A program made the position numbers and the translations under genes. The notes beneath the pieces were generated by a model, which saw only the letters and a list, made by a program, of their open reading frames with translations, made no database searches and was not told the DNA's origin. A DNA stretch of 64,000 bases from Granulosicoccus sp045106855 (GTDB lineage: Bacteria; Pseudomonadota; Gammaproteobacteria; Granulosicoccales; Granulosicoccaceae): positions 62,001 to 126,000 of the forward strand of contig JBGCFI010000018.1 of NCBI GenBank assembly GCA_045106855.1, written 5' to 3'. Of the stretch, positions 1-9,140 are shown in pieces (position 1 is the first letter of the stretch; the number at the start of each line of letters is the position of its first letter).

Positions 1-37
1 AGCGGCGAAGTCTAATTGATTCAATCGAACCCTATAA

Positions 38-715
38 ATGGCTACACGACAAGCAATACCTGTTGAAACAGCGCTAGCGTTAACCACAGGTATAAAGTTA
101 CAGCAGGATCCTCATGCAGTTCGCGGTGGTGAAAAACGACTTGAGGTCGCTATCGGTCTTGAGGTTCGATTACTACGCAAACACGTCGGGCTCACCGTGG
201 CTGAACTTGCCGAGAAGAGCGGTGTGTCTTTGGGCATGTTGTCCAAGATCGAAAACGGGCTGACATCGCCTTCATTAACCACGCTCCAGTCAATTGCTCA
301 TTCACTGGGTGTACAGATATCTCAGCTTTTAAAACGATTTGAGGAGCAGCGACCAGCGCATTTTGTCGGTGCGGGTGAGGGTGCGGCACAGGAAAGACGC
401 GGTACTCGAGCTGGTCATCAGTACCAATTGCTTGGCTTTCTGGGTTCCAATGATTCGGGAGTTATCGTCGAACCCTATATGATCACTCTCAACGATGATT
501 CCGATGTTTTTCCAACCTTTCAACATGATGGGCTTGAATTTTTATACATGCTGGAGGGTAGTGTTGAATACCGGCACGCTGATGAAGTTTTTATTATGCA
601 GGCGGGTGATTCACTATTTTTTCATGCAGATGCACCTCACGGGCCGGAACGGTTGATAACTCTTCCCGCAAGGTACTTGTCTATTATCTCTTATCCGCAA
701 GGTGGTACTGGCTGA
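38..715 (+). CDS. XRE-family transcriptional regulator with C-terminal cupin domain
   Basis: A 225-residue protein with a helix-turn-helix of the XRE/HTH_3 type at about residues 38-98 (motif SGVSLGMLSKIENG, then PSLTTLQSIAHSLGV) and a cupin sensor domain at about 145-215 (HDGLEFLYMLEGSVEYRH, then GDSLFFHADAPHGP). The first 35 residues form an unassigned extension. Proteins of this architecture are small-molecule-responsive regulators, often of amine, polyamine or amino-acid catabolism; the ligand cannot be read from sequence. It lies alone at the window edge, convergent with the kinase gene that follows. The ATG at 38 is the only good start visible, but the upstream context is only 37 bases. 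Confidence 0.85.
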   Translation: MATRQAIPVETALALTTGIKLQQDPHAVRGGEKRLEVAIGLEVRLLRKHVGLTVAELAEKSGVSLGMLSKIENGLTSPSLTTLQSIAHSLGVQISQLLKRFEEQRPAHFVGAGEGAAQERRGTRAGHQYQLLGFLGSNDSGVIVEPYMITLNDDSDVFPTFQHDGLEFLYMLEGSVEYRHADEVFIMQAGDSLFFHADAPHGPERLITLPARYLSIISYPQGGTG

Positions 716-780
716 TCAGTTTCGTTCGCCAGTTTCGCGATTCAAGGCCGCAAGAGTTTTATTCGCTAATTCCCAATGTT

Positions 781-2148
781 TCAGTCATCCAGAAGTTTGG
801 GTAGTGTCACGACAATGCGCAATCCGACATTGTTATTTCGCACACTTTCGATAGTCAAAGCGCCACCGTGAGCTTCCGCTATGCGGTTACACAAGTGCAA
901 GCCCAAGCCAATACCTCCGGTTTTTCGGGTGCGTGATGCGTCAGGACGATAAAACGCATCAGTAACAGAAGGCAGGTGAGCCTCATCTATTCCGGGCCCA
1001 TTGTCCGTGACGATCATCATTATTTGATCATCATTCTTTTGCAGCTGGACTTTCACGTGCACAGGTTCGCCGGAAAATGGCTTACCGTGCTGAAGTGCAT
1101 TGTTGATCAGATTGCGCACTAATATCTGTAAACGAGTTTTATCAGCTTTGATGAAGAAGGAGTCAATCGGTTCCTGCCAGTCAATAAAAGTATCGAACTC
1201 ATCGACGGTATCGCTGACAATACGCTTCATGTTATGTTTCTGCAGGTCCAGCACTACATGCGTTTGCAGCCGTTCACTCTCAACCAGTTGTGAGATAAGT
1301 CGTTCCATTTCTTCGATATCGTTAATCAGCTTTTGTTGATGGCGGGATGGTTCGAGCATTTCGCAGGCAATACGAGCACGCGTTAATGGCGAGCGAAGCT
1401 CGTGACTAATGGCCAGCAATAACTCTCGTTTGGCGTTGAGCATTTTTTCAATACGTTCTGACATCTGATCAACACTATGTGCCAGCAGTGCTAAGTCATC
1501 GCTGCCTTTTGCGTGAGTACGCGCATTCAAGTCACCGTCTCTTATCTGCTGCACAGTGGCCTGTAGTTTGCCAATCGGTTTTAATAGATGTCGAATTGCG
1601 AGAAAACAAAGGGTTAACAGGAGAGCAAGTCCCAGCAGGGCGACAATGAGTTCATTACCACCGCGCCCGCGACCTTGTGGTCTTGAAAACTGAATGTACG
1701 CAATATACTCATCGGTCTGGAGGCGCAATACCGGGTTGTTTCTGTCTTCTCCGATGGCAATGTTGTTAATGCGTGGGCCTTGTGTTTTGCGGTTAGCCCC
1801 GGCCGACATGGCACGCCAGCGTCGTGGCTTGGCGAACTTGATCTTCTCTACTCGGATTGGCGTGCTGCCGGTTGTGAATATCTGTTTGCCGCTATCGAGT
1901 TCGTGAACCTGAATCCTGATTGACAATCGTGCGGCAAGTTCTCTTGCCCGGGTTTCGTCAGGTGGGGTTCCAATATCCTGTTTGACGTAGGCTACGTACT
2001 GAACAAGATGCGGTACGATGCTCCTTTGCCACTGCGAACCCAGTCCACGTGAAAACAAACTGGCCATGAGAACCACGGCAGCTACTGCCGTAATTATGAA
2101 AACGGCCAGTAGTCGTGACGAAAGGGACGCCGGTAAACCGCGCATCAT
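781..2148 (-). CDS. Envelope sensor histidine kinase (CpxA/RstB-like)
   Basis: A 455-residue inner-membrane kinase. It has TM1 at about 12-32, a periplasmic sensor of about 130 residues, TM2 at about 166-186, a HAMP region, an H box AISHELRSPLTR with the phospho-accepting His near residue 249, then HATPase motifs (N box LINNALQHG, G1 DNGPGID, G2 GGIGLGLHLC). Its start overlaps the stop of the upstream response-regulator gene by 4 bases, so the two are translationally coupled. The pairing with an OmpR-type regulator and a Spy/CpxP-like periplasmic protein suggests a Cpx-like envelope-stress role; the signal is inferred from context only. Confidence 0.88.
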   Translation of the reverse strand: MMRGLPASLSSRLLAVFIITAVAAVVLMASLFSRGLGSQWQRSIVPHLVQYVAYVKQDIGTPPDETRARELAARLSIRIQVHELDSGKQIFTTGSTPIRVEKIKFAKPRRWRAMSAGANRKTQGPRINNIAIGEDRNNPVLRLQTDEYIAYIQFSRPQGRGRGGNELIVALLGLALLLTLCFLAIRHLLKPIGKLQATVQQIRDGDLNARTHAKGSDDLALLAHSVDQMSERIEKMLNAKRELLLAISHELRSPLTRARIACEMLEPSRHQQKLINDIEEMERLISQLVESERLQTHVVLDLQKHNMKRIVSDTVDEFDTFIDWQEPIDSFFIKADKTRLQILVRNLINNALQHGKPFSGEPVHVKVQLQKNDDQIMMIVTDNGPGIDEAHLPSVTDAFYRPDASRTRKTGGIGLGLHLCNRIAEAHGGALTIESVRNNNVGLRIVVTLPKLLDD

Positions 2149-2825
2149 AGTCTGCGTCGCCCGACAAATGCGTAGCCGGCACCATGGACCGTTTTTATCG
2201 GACTGCTCGGTTTAAGCTTCTGCCGCAGCCGACTGACCAGAATATCGATAGAGCGCGAGAACAGCTCTATCTCACTGCCTTTGAGTGCGGACAATAAATC
2301 GTCACGCGAATATGTCTTGCCTGGTGATTGAGCTAACAGGCAGAGAAGATCATATTCCTTGGTGGTGAGATCCAGAGCCGTTTCATTGACCAACACTTGT
2401 TGTGTGTCCAGATCAATGGTCAGCTCGTCAAACAAAAGCACATGGCTCATTGCAGATTTCTTGTGGCGTTTAATATTGGCCTGCAGACGAGCCATGAGTT
2501 CTCTGGGCTCGAACGGTTTGGGCAGGTAGTCATCAGCGCCCAGCTCCAGGCCGACAATCCGATCGGTAACATCGCCTCTTGCCGTGAGCATGACGATGGG
2601 CGTGTCGCTGAACTGTCTTATTTGGCGGCACGTTTCAAAACCGTCAATGTGAGGGAGCATGACGTCTAGAATTATGGCGTCATGGCTATCCGGATACTGC
2701 TTTAGGAGGGTTATGGCGTCCACAGGGTCATGACATGCTGTGATCTGCATGGAAAACCGCTCAGCGTACTCGATAAGAAGCTCTGCAAGATCTTCATCAT
2801 CATCAATCAGCAGTACTTTTGCCAT
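2145..2825 (-). CDS. OmpR/CpxR-type response regulator
   Basis: A 226-residue two-domain regulator. The receiver domain (1-118) has the acidic pocket LLIDDDED, phosphoacceptor Asp54 in AIILDVMLP, and the conserved Lys in DYLPKPFEPREL. The winged-helix DNA-binding domain (about 125-224) contains DLTTKEYDLLCLLAQSPG and RSIDILVSRLRQKL. The ATG at 2825 is preferred over an in-frame start 81 bases upstream because the receiver fold begins directly at MAKVLLIDDD. It overlaps the kinase gene by 4 bases and lies 111 bases downstream of the chaperone gene, separated by a strong hairpin. It probably binds the GTAAC-N5-GTAAC site at 3491-3505. Confidence 0.9.
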   Translation of the reverse strand: MAKVLLIDDDEDLAELLIEYAERFSMQITACHDPVDAITLLKQYPDSHDAIILDVMLPHIDGFETCRQIRQFSDTPIVMLTARGDVTDRIVGLELGADDYLPKPFEPRELMARLQANIKRHKKSAMSHVLLFDELTIDLDTQQVLVNETALDLTTKEYDLLCLLAQSPGKTYSRDDLLSALKGSEIELFSRSIDILVSRLRQKLKPSSPIKTVHGAGYAFVGRRRL

Positions 2826-2879
2826 AAGCCCGTGGATTGTTGTTGCGTTGTCATTGTGTCCTAGTATGAACGTTTTACA

Positions 2880-2911
2880 CCGGTATGGCGGGGAGTATTC
2901 CACCACACCGG
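2880..2911 (-). terminator. Hairpin between chaperone and response-regulator genes (possible attenuator)
   Basis: A 12-bp inverted repeat (2880-2891 with 2900-2911) around an 8-base loop. Two positions pair as G-U only in the minus-strand RNA, which suggests selection on that transcript. There is no U tract, so it is more likely an attenuator, RNA-stability element or processing site that uncouples the chaperone gene from the downstream two-component genes than a full intrinsic terminator. Confidence 0.45.
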
Positions 2912-2936
2912 CTGTTAAGCAGGTGTCAGAGCCGAT

Positions 2937-3386
2937 CTAGTTGTTGCTGTTGTGCCGTTTGCCACGATGTTCCGAGAACCAGCTCATTCGCTCACTTAGT
3001 TGCTGCTTCTGTTCGGCATTCAGACTGTCGAAAAATTGTGCAGCCGCGGCAACCAGTTCAGGCCCCTGATTCTGCAAAGCCGTCGTACGAACTGTGATCA
3101 TCTCAAGTGCGGCACCCTGATCGAAAGTTTCGGCACCGATCAGATCACCCAGTGTCTGGCCATCGGTATCAGGATTGGCACGCATCAGTTCTCTGGTTTC
3201 ACGCAATTCCTCTTGCAACAGCACCAGTGCACTGGATTGTTGTTCGTCAAGGTCGAGTTTCTTCACAATCTTGCTCACCATGCGATCACCCAGGTTGCCG
3301 TGACGACCTCCTGCGACAACAGCGGTCGTGGAAGCGATGGTTACGATGGTGATGGTTGCAAGAATAATTTTGGTATGGCGTTTCAT
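2937..3386 (-). CDS. Spy/CpxP-like periplasmic protein
   Basis: A 149-residue exported protein. The signal peptide spans about residues 1-25 (MKRHTK followed by a hydrophobic stretch ending TTAVVAGG). The mature part is helical and contains LDLDEQQSSALVLLQEEL and SLNAEQKQQLSERM, two degenerate copies of the LTxxQ-type motif of the Spy/CpxP family. Family members are ATP-independent periplasmic chaperones that dampen Cpx-type signalling or bind metals. The ATG at 3386 is chosen because it gives a proper signal peptide; the frame stays open upstream without a leader-like start. A CpxR-like box lies about 105 bases upstream, and the response-regulator and kinase genes follow on the same strand. 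Confidence 0.78.
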   Translation of the reverse strand: MKRHTKIILATITIVTIASTTAVVAGGRHGNLGDRMVSKIVKKLDLDEQQSSALVLLQEELRETRELMRANPDTDGQTLGDLIGAETFDQGAALEMITVRTTALQNQGPELVAAAAQFFDSLNAEQKQQLSERMSWFSEHRGKRHNSNN

Positions 3387-3490
3387 GGTATGAGGTCCTG
3401 TCAGTTTTGGTGCCATTGCCCCTGTGGCATGGCATGTGACAAAGTATCGGCCAGTCGCGGTGCTAACACATTGCGAGGTCGCATCAGTAA

Positions 3491-3505
3491 GTAACAAGTT
3501 GTAAC
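3491..3505. promoter_or_regulatory. CpxR-like binding site (GTAAC-N5-GTAAC)
   Basis: A perfect direct repeat GTAAC-AAGTT-GTAAC sits in the 299-base divergent region between the Spy-like gene (minus) and the inositol-phosphatase-family gene (plus). It matches the spacing and near-sequence of the known CpxR consensus (GTAAA-N5-GTAAA). A second feature of this region is a 7-bp inverted repeat, AGGTTGT at 3617-3623 with ACAACCT at 3648-3654, close to the plus-strand gene. Confidence 0.55.
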
Positions 3506-3685
3506 AGCCGCCACAAGCCGGTTAATTAGCGATTTCATCAGCGTGCTTTCACCGCTTCATGGCGTGGAATTTTCACTGGCATGATGCTTTATCAGTGATG
3601 TTGGTATCCAGCGAGTAGGTTGTAAGCGCATCAAATCGGTATGATTGACAACCTTACGACCTGATTGTCAACGTTGAGACAACTT

Positions 3686-4477
3686 ATGACCCCGATAGAA
3701 TCCCGATATGCGTTCGCTGTCGATATAACCCGAAAAGCCTCCCAAAGTGCGCTTGAGCTGTTTCGTGAGAAGGATCAGCTCAATATCGAACAGAAGGGCT
3801 TGCAGGATTGGGTCTCCAACGCTGATAAATCGGTTGAAGATCTTCTGAGGCAAGCAATCAATGATGCCTTTCCTGAGGATGCCATTGTTGGAGAAGAACA
3901 CGAGAATAAAGTAGGTAGCTCGACGTTTACCTGGGTAATTGATCCGATCGACGGCACGACCAATTTTGTCAATGGCACACCCGGATGGTGTGTGGTTCTT
4001 GCCTGTGTCGAGTCAGATCAATGTGTTTGTGCGGTGATTTGTGATCCGGTAAGCAATGAGCTATTTACAGCATCCAGGGGCCACGGTGCCAGTGTCAATG
4101 GTCGTCCCATGCGAGTAAGTAGCTCAACCGCAATCAATCAGGGTACGTTGGGAGTCGGACATAGCAGTCGCGTGTCGGGGCAATTAACTGTGGATGTGCT
4201 GGCAGCGATCATGGCCCGTGACGGATTGTTTCGTCGCAGTGGCTCCGGTGCTCTGGATCTTGCCTATGTGGCAGCCGGCCGGCTCATCGGATACGTGGAG
4301 CCTCACATGAATGCCTGGGATTGTATTGCCGCGCTGCTGATGATCGAAGAGGCCGGGGGGGTCGTTGAACCCTTCGATATGCCCACTATGCTCGAGAATG
4401 GTGGGCGCGTAGTGACAGCGTGTGATGGGGTCTATGATGAAGTGCTAGCCATGGCTCAAGCCGCGTACGTCGCGTGA
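3686..4477 (+). CDS. Inositol monophosphatase family protein (SuhB/CysQ-like phosphatase)
   Basis: A 263-residue Mg2+-dependent sugar-phosphatase-type enzyme. Metal-site motifs are visible in order: VGEEHE (the Glu ligand), WVIDPIDGTTNFVNG (the DPxDGT signature) and MNAWDCIAALLMIEEAGG (the C-terminal WD motif). Members dephosphorylate inositol phosphates, histidinol phosphate or related small phosphates; the substrate here is not determinable. The ATG at 3686 is chosen over a TTG at 3665 because the family usually begins shortly before this helix; neither has a clear ribosome site. It is transcribed divergently from the Cpx-like module and appears monocistronic. Confidence 0.88.
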   Translation: MTPIESRYAFAVDITRKASQSALELFREKDQLNIEQKGLQDWVSNADKSVEDLLRQAINDAFPEDAIVGEEHENKVGSSTFTWVIDPIDGTTNFVNGTPGWCVVLACVESDQCVCAVICDPVSNELFTASRGHGASVNGRPMRVSSSTAINQGTLGVGHSSRVSGQLTVDVLAAIMARDGLFRRSGSGALDLAYVAAGRLIGYVEPHMNAWDCIAALLMIEEAGGVVEPFDMPTMLENGGRVVTACDGVYDEVLAMAQAAYVA

Positions 4478-4519
4478 ACAGGACTTAATATAGCCTGGCC
4501 TGTGGTACGCAAGGTTGCA

Positions 4520-6163
4520 TCAATATTCAAATTCCCCAGGAATATTGAGCTCTGCGAGCAACGCGTGCAAGGGTACAAGGCTGCCAGAAATGGGCCCGGT
4601 GCTACGTTTGATTCCCATGCTGGTTAATGTATTGACTTCGTCCGGGGTTTCAACACAAGCAGCCACCAGCAACAGGCTGGATTTTGCCTCAACAGCCAAA
4701 AGAGCATCGAGAGTGGCACTGTCGGTGGTACCTGGCCGTAATTTTTTAATTAACTCACGCCCCAGATGAAGTTCGTCGAAAGGTATATGTCGCAATGGGG
4801 CTAGTGCATCGAGGTTGTCAGAACGTATTTCATAGCCAAGGCGTACATCACTGGTTCTGAGTCGATGGCAACTCTGCCGTAATGCCTCAGAGTCATACAT
4901 AGCAGAAACACCGTGCAGGATAAACGTCAAGTGCCGAATCGGTAAATACGATAAGGCGTTACTGCGCATGAGCTCGTCTGCCAGTGTCGGTACAACAGAA
5001 AATGCGCGCGCTGGCATGGGTAAAACAAAATCGATACGACCCAGTGATACAGGATTAAGGCGTGAAGCAGCATCCAGTGCCATTGCCAGCACCCATCTGG
5101 CGAAATCTGCGCCACCGTCACTTCTGGCAGATGCGTCGCTGATTAATTCACGCATCGATAATCCTGGTGTTATTGAATTACCGATGGTCGCAGGTTCTAC
5201 ATTGATCCAATGTCTGATTTCGTATCGACGGCGCGCGCCGTGCAACCGTCTTCGCTCTTGATCAAGGACCGAGAATTGGTTTGACATTAACCGTGCGCGC
5301 AGTTCCTGCTGCTGGCCGTCCTCGGGTAAGTGGCTGTTGGCGCTGGGTCTAGCTTCAAAAACCTCGCCGCTAATTCTACGAAAGCTGGTTGGCGTTTCTG
5401 CATCAGCAGGCATATCAGCAGAAAAAATGGCTCCCCGTCCCGCTTCTTTGGCGGCATAAAGGGCCTCGTCTGAGGCTGCCAGAATTACTCCGGCGGCCAG
5501 CCCCGGCTTATCGATGTGTACGAGTCCGATACTGGCCCCGACACTGAGATACTGTCCTTCCCAAGCGAGCCGAAATCCGGATACAAAGTTTAAGACATCA
5601 ATTGCCGTCTGTTCTGCACAGATAGTTGTTTTGTCGGGTAGCAGCATAGCGAATTCGTCTCCACCGAGACGAGCGACTATATCTTGGTGACTCACCAGCC
5701 TTTTTATTCCCAGTGTGATTTCACGTAACAAGGCGTCGCCTGCTGCGTGTCCATAGAGATCATTGACCGGCTTAAAACGATCAAGATCAACCATCAGGAG
5801 TGTATGGGAAGGTTTACTATCGAGTAGCAGTTGCTCGAGCTGTTGTTCGAATTGGCGTCGATTAGCAGCGCCTGTCAACACATCATGTAGTGCTGCGTGG
5901 CTATCAATACTACGGGCTGCTTGCAGAGTGTTTAATCGCGACAGCAATATGACGACAGCACAGCCAAGGCAGGCTACCATCAAAATGGCGGAAACCAAGG
6001 CAACATGTTGTGTGTTGTGAATAGCACCCAGCCAATTCACGTTCAGTGCTTTACTGAAATCCGGCCAAAGTGCCAACAGACATAAAATAGCCAGCAAGAT
6101 GATCAGGTAGATTAAGGTATGGCGCCCTGAGTGGCTGGCTTCCGGGCAAGTGATATCTTTCAT
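4520..6163 (-). CDS. Membrane GGDEF protein with degenerate C-terminal EAL domain
   Basis: 547 residues. Two N-terminal membrane segments (about 15-33 and 53-75) are followed by a GGDEF domain (about 85-250) with an intact RLGGDEFAMLL motif, so cyclic-di-GMP synthesis is plausible. The inhibitory I-site RxxD is changed to SHQD. The C-terminal 250 residues align by eye with an EAL fold but lack its catalytic residues: the ETE-like stretch reads LHGVS, LDDFG reads LGYEI, KIDRSF reads LHLGREL, and AEGVET reads VAACVET. The tail is therefore probably a binding or regulatory module. It is not obviously in an operon. Confidence 0.85.
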   Translation of the reverse strand: MKDITCPEASHSGRHTLIYLIILLAILCLLALWPDFSKALNVNWLGAIHNTQHVALVSAILMVACLGCAVVILLSRLNTLQAARSIDSHAALHDVLTGAANRRQFEQQLEQLLLDSKPSHTLLMVDLDRFKPVNDLYGHAAGDALLREITLGIKRLVSHQDIVARLGGDEFAMLLPDKTTICAEQTAIDVLNFVSGFRLAWEGQYLSVGASIGLVHIDKPGLAAGVILAASDEALYAAKEAGRGAIFSADMPADAETPTSFRRISGEVFEARPSANSHLPEDGQQQELRARLMSNQFSVLDQERRRLHGARRRYEIRHWINVEPATIGNSITPGLSMRELISDASARSDGGADFARWVLAMALDAASRLNPVSLGRIDFVLPMPARAFSVVPTLADELMRSNALSYLPIRHLTFILHGVSAMYDSEALRQSCHRLRTSDVRLGYEIRSDNLDALAPLRHIPFDELHLGRELIKKLRPGTTDSATLDALLAVEAKSSLLLVAACVETPDEVNTLTSMGIKRSTGPISGSLVPLHALLAELNIPGEFEY

Positions 6164-6385
6164 AAGGGGCTACACCATCCTTCCGAAACTACTCGACGCG
6201 TTTTTCAGGTATCGGCAGTCTTGGTGTCGCGTTGGATTATCCGATATCGGTAAAGTGAGCCGGTGCAGGTTCAATCATAGTTGCGTGCCAAGATGCTTAA
6301 ACAGTACACCTGTTTTTAGTGCGTTTTTTACAAATTGCTACACGGTTCCGTGTTTGACAATCAACGGTCTCCTTCGAGTAAGCAT

Positions 6386-7351
6386 TTAAACGTCTGGTCG
6401 GTTGCAAGGCACAATTTCATAGCCCAGCGCTTCAGGCTCATCATCAGCCATTTCGGCTGGAAATCCTTCAGCGAGTATCTTGATATCGCAGGCATCTTCA
6501 AAGCGACGTATGATATTGGGCGACCATTCACGCATACCGTATCGGTCAGCGCCATCTTGCATGATCTTGATCATCAGCGGATTGATCTCCAGTGGTACAC
6601 CTGCGCGTTCGGCAATCTGTTGAAACAAACCGATGTCCTTAAGCACGAGATCCATAGTGAAACTGATGTTTCGTGAACCATTGAGGATTACCTGGCTTTC
6701 AGTCTCATGCACGAATGAATTGCCGGATGAAATACGAATAGCCTCGTAAGTGGTGGCCAGATCCATTCCGGCGGCAGCGCTAGTGGTCAAGGCTTCACAC
6801 AAGCTCAACAGGTTTGCTGTTGCCAGATAGTTGGTCATGACTTTCAGCACTGAGGCTGAACCGAGCTCTCCGGTATGGAGAATTCTGCGTCCCATGGTGG
6901 TCAATACGGGTAGAAGCTTTTCGAAGCTTGGTCGATCACAGCCTGCGAAAATGGCAATATTTCCAGTTTCGGCACGGTGGCAGCCACCAGATACCGGACA
7001 ATCAACAGCGAATCCACCGGCATCGATAACTTTTCCCCCCAATCTTTTTACTTCCGCAGCATCCGTTGTACTCATTTCTGCCCAGATAGTACCCGGTGTC
7101 AATCCTTCCAGAATTCCATCGGCCGCTTCCATAACGGTAGCACTGATGGTGGGTGAGGGCAGGCAGGTGATTACGACGTCACAGTCTGTTGCCATGGCCG
7201 CCGCTGATTTCCCATAACTTGCTCCACGATCAAGTAGTGGTTGCGCAGCGTTCCTGTCGAGATCTCTGACGGTCAGTGTCAATCCATTGCGAAGAATGCT
7301 CCCCGCAAGTTTGCTACCCACGTTTCCAAGGCCAATAAATCCGATATGCAT
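6386..7351 (-). CDS. NAD(P)-dependent beta-hydroxyacid dehydrogenase (3-hydroxyisobutyrate dehydrogenase family)
   Basis: A 321-residue soluble oxidoreductase. The N-terminal Rossmann motif is GFIGLGNVGSKLA, the substrate-loop signature is DCPVSGG, and the catalytic Lys lies in GSASVLKVMTNYL. The second half is the all-alpha domain of the family. Substrates include 3-hydroxyisobutyrate, tartronate semialdehyde and other beta-hydroxyacids; the specific one is unknown. Some DEH (alginate monomer) reductases may belong to this family, which is of interest given the alginate operon 35 kb away, but that link is speculative. The ATG at 7351 starts directly at the Rossmann strand. It appears monocistronic. 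Confidence 0.87.
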   Translation of the reverse strand: MHIGFIGLGNVGSKLAGSILRNGLTLTVRDLDRNAAQPLLDRGASYGKSAAAMATDCDVVITCLPSPTISATVMEAADGILEGLTPGTIWAEMSTTDAAEVKRLGGKVIDAGGFAVDCPVSGGCHRAETGNIAIFAGCDRPSFEKLLPVLTTMGRRILHTGELGSASVLKVMTNYLATANLLSLCEALTTSAAAGMDLATTYEAIRISSGNSFVHETESQVILNGSRNISFTMDLVLKDIGLFQQIAERAGVPLEINPLMIKIMQDGADRYGMREWSPNIIRRFEDACDIKILAEGFPAEMADDEPEALGYEIVPCNRPDV

Positions 7352-7994
7352 GGAAATTTCACAGTTGTTAGATGTCAATCAATCATAGGAGACTTTGGTC
7401 GTTGTTGCGTACTTATGTCCTTTGGGTTGTGATTTTTAATTTCAGCGTAATCGTGTTGAATTTCTCAACAAAACTTTCAACAGAACGATGCGTTCCATGG
7501 TGCTGAGATTTGAAGGGTTCTTGTTTGTCTGTCTTGGTCGAAAAATTTAGGCAGGCCGGTAACTATGGCGCTATACCGGCAATAATCTGTTTGAAAACTG
7601 ACGACCCTTAATAGTGCACGGTGTATTGTTGAGTGGCGCACTCTCGATTTCGAAGTGGGATTGCCTATGTCTATGTGTGTTTGTACACTGAGCTGGCAGA
7701 GCATATTCGGGGGAAACTGGCGTGTGGCAACCTCAATGCACCCTTCATGAAGTTGTGAGGATGTTCAGGTATATGGAAAAGCGGTCTTCCAGACCTATTT
7801 CGATGAAATTTTGTTTTCGCTGTACGATCCAGTCAATCTTTCAATACCCAATGGGCGAGTGATGGTTTACGATGATGTTCAATGTCGTTCGGGTGCGGCT
7901 GACAAGGCAGCTTGCGACAAGCGTGCTGCGGGGTCGACGACAACTGTGGCGGAAGCGGGTTGGTGCAGAAACAGTAAGGCGGTGGTGTTGAACG
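7352..7994. other. Intergenic region upstream of the polyamine transporter
   Basis: 643 bases with no supportable gene. Short open frames on either strand encode nothing recognisable; the last one on the plus strand runs 8 bases into potA. A short inverted repeat (TGTTGA-N5-TCAACA near 7452-7468) lies close to the dehydrogenase start. The region should contain divergent promoters for the dehydrogenase and for potABC. Confidence 0.5.
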
Positions 7995-9140
7995 ATGAAT
8001 AGCCCGACAGTTGAGTCGACCGGTACACAGTCATCTGGTGCTCCGGAGGCTGCAGTGAGTATCCGGCAAATTGAAAAACGTTACGGAGACTTTACCGCGC
8101 TCAAAGATATTGTTCTTGATATTCAGGACAATGAATTTTTTACATTGCTCGGCCCCTCAGGTTGTGGAAAAACAAGTTTGCTTCGAATCATCGCGGGATT
8201 TGAAGCTACCAGCGCAGGCAGGCTATTTCTCTACGGTGAGGAAATAGAGAACCTTCCTCCACACAAGCGACCTATCAACACCGTATTCCAGAACTATTCA
8301 CTTTTTCCTCACATGAATGTCAGTGAGAATATAGGCTTCGGTCTGCAGATGCTGGGCTGGCCATCCGAGCAGATAACTGCGCGAATAGCCGAGATGGTCA
8401 GCTTGGTCCGGCTTGAGGAATTTGTTCATCGAAAGCCATCACAATTGTCGGGCGGTCAGCAGCAGAGGGTAGCGCTGGCTCGTGCGATGGCGCCAAAACC
8501 CAAAGTGTTGTTACTGGATGAACCTCTTTCAGCACTTGATCTGAAACTACGTCAACAAATGCGTACTGAGCTGAAAGCACTTCAGCGCAACACCGGTATT
8601 ACCTTTGTGTTCGTAACCCATGATCAGGAAGAAGCGTTGTCCATGTCTGATCGCATTGCGGTGATGTCCGCTGGCAGAATCCAGCAAGTCGGTACACCTG
8701 CTGATATCTATGAAAAACCCGCCAATCGCTTTATTGCTGACTTTATCGGCGACACCAATCTTATTCAGGCTGAAGTCATTGAAATGGCAGATACCATCGA
8801 CAGTGTCATGGTGCGTCTGGATACCGGTGGTGTCATTCGCGCTGATTGTACCGCTGATATGAGCATCGGCCAGAAGGGTGTCGTGTCATTAAGACCAGAG
8901 CGTCTGCACTTGCAAGCGCCAACGAGTGTGTCGAGCGAAGACAATAGTGCACAGCTCCACGGTGTTATCAGCGATGTTGTCTATCTAGGAACTGACCGAC
9001 AGTATTGTGTAGCAATTTCGGATTCTGAGTCCGTCACAGTACGCACTCAGAACATTGATGAAGGTGATTCGTTGTTACAGTCCGGTGCCAGGATCAGCGT
9101 CAATCTAACCAGTGGCGCAGCACGGTTTCTGGTGAACTGA
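7995..9140 (+). CDS. potA: Polyamine ABC transporter ATP-binding protein
   Basis: A 381-residue cytoplasmic ATPase. Walker A is GPSGCGKTS, the ABC signature LSGGQQQRVALARA, Walker B VLLLDEPLSALD and the switch His in VFVTHDQEEAL. A C-terminal TOBE-like domain occupies about residues 280-375. Family knowledge: PotA/PotG proteins energise spermidine or putrescine uptake. It is the first gene of a tight operon with two permease genes; its stop overlaps the next start by 1 base. Polyamine specificity is inferred from the whole set including the PotD-type binding protein. Confidence 0.92.
   Translation: MNSPTVESTGTQSSGAPEAAVSIRQIEKRYGDFTALKDIVLDIQDNEFFTLLGPSGCGKTSLLRIIAGFEATSAGRLFLYGEEIENLPPHKRPINTVFQNYSLFPHMNVSENIGFGLQMLGWPSEQITARIAEMVSLVRLEEFVHRKPSQLSGGQQQRVALARAMAPKPKVLLLDEPLSALDLKLRQQMRTELKALQRNTGITFVFVTHDQEEALSMSDRIAVMSAGRIQQVGTPADIYEKPANRFIADFIGDTNLIQAEVIEMADTIDSVMVRLDTGGVIRADCTADMSIGQKGVVSLRPERLHLQAPTSVSSEDNSAQLHGVISDVVYLGTDRQYCVAISDSESVTVRTQNIDEGDSLLQSGARISVNLTSGAARFLVN

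Noticed and set aside
6340..6353. Perfect palindrome ACACGG-TT-CCGTGT downstream of the dehydrogenase gene
   Set aside because: A 2-base loop makes a poor RNA hairpin and no U tract follows; as an operator it is badly placed for either flanking gene.
7811..8002. 63-codon frame running into the potA start
   Set aside because: No standard ATG start context, no recognisable domain, composition unlike neighbouring genes.
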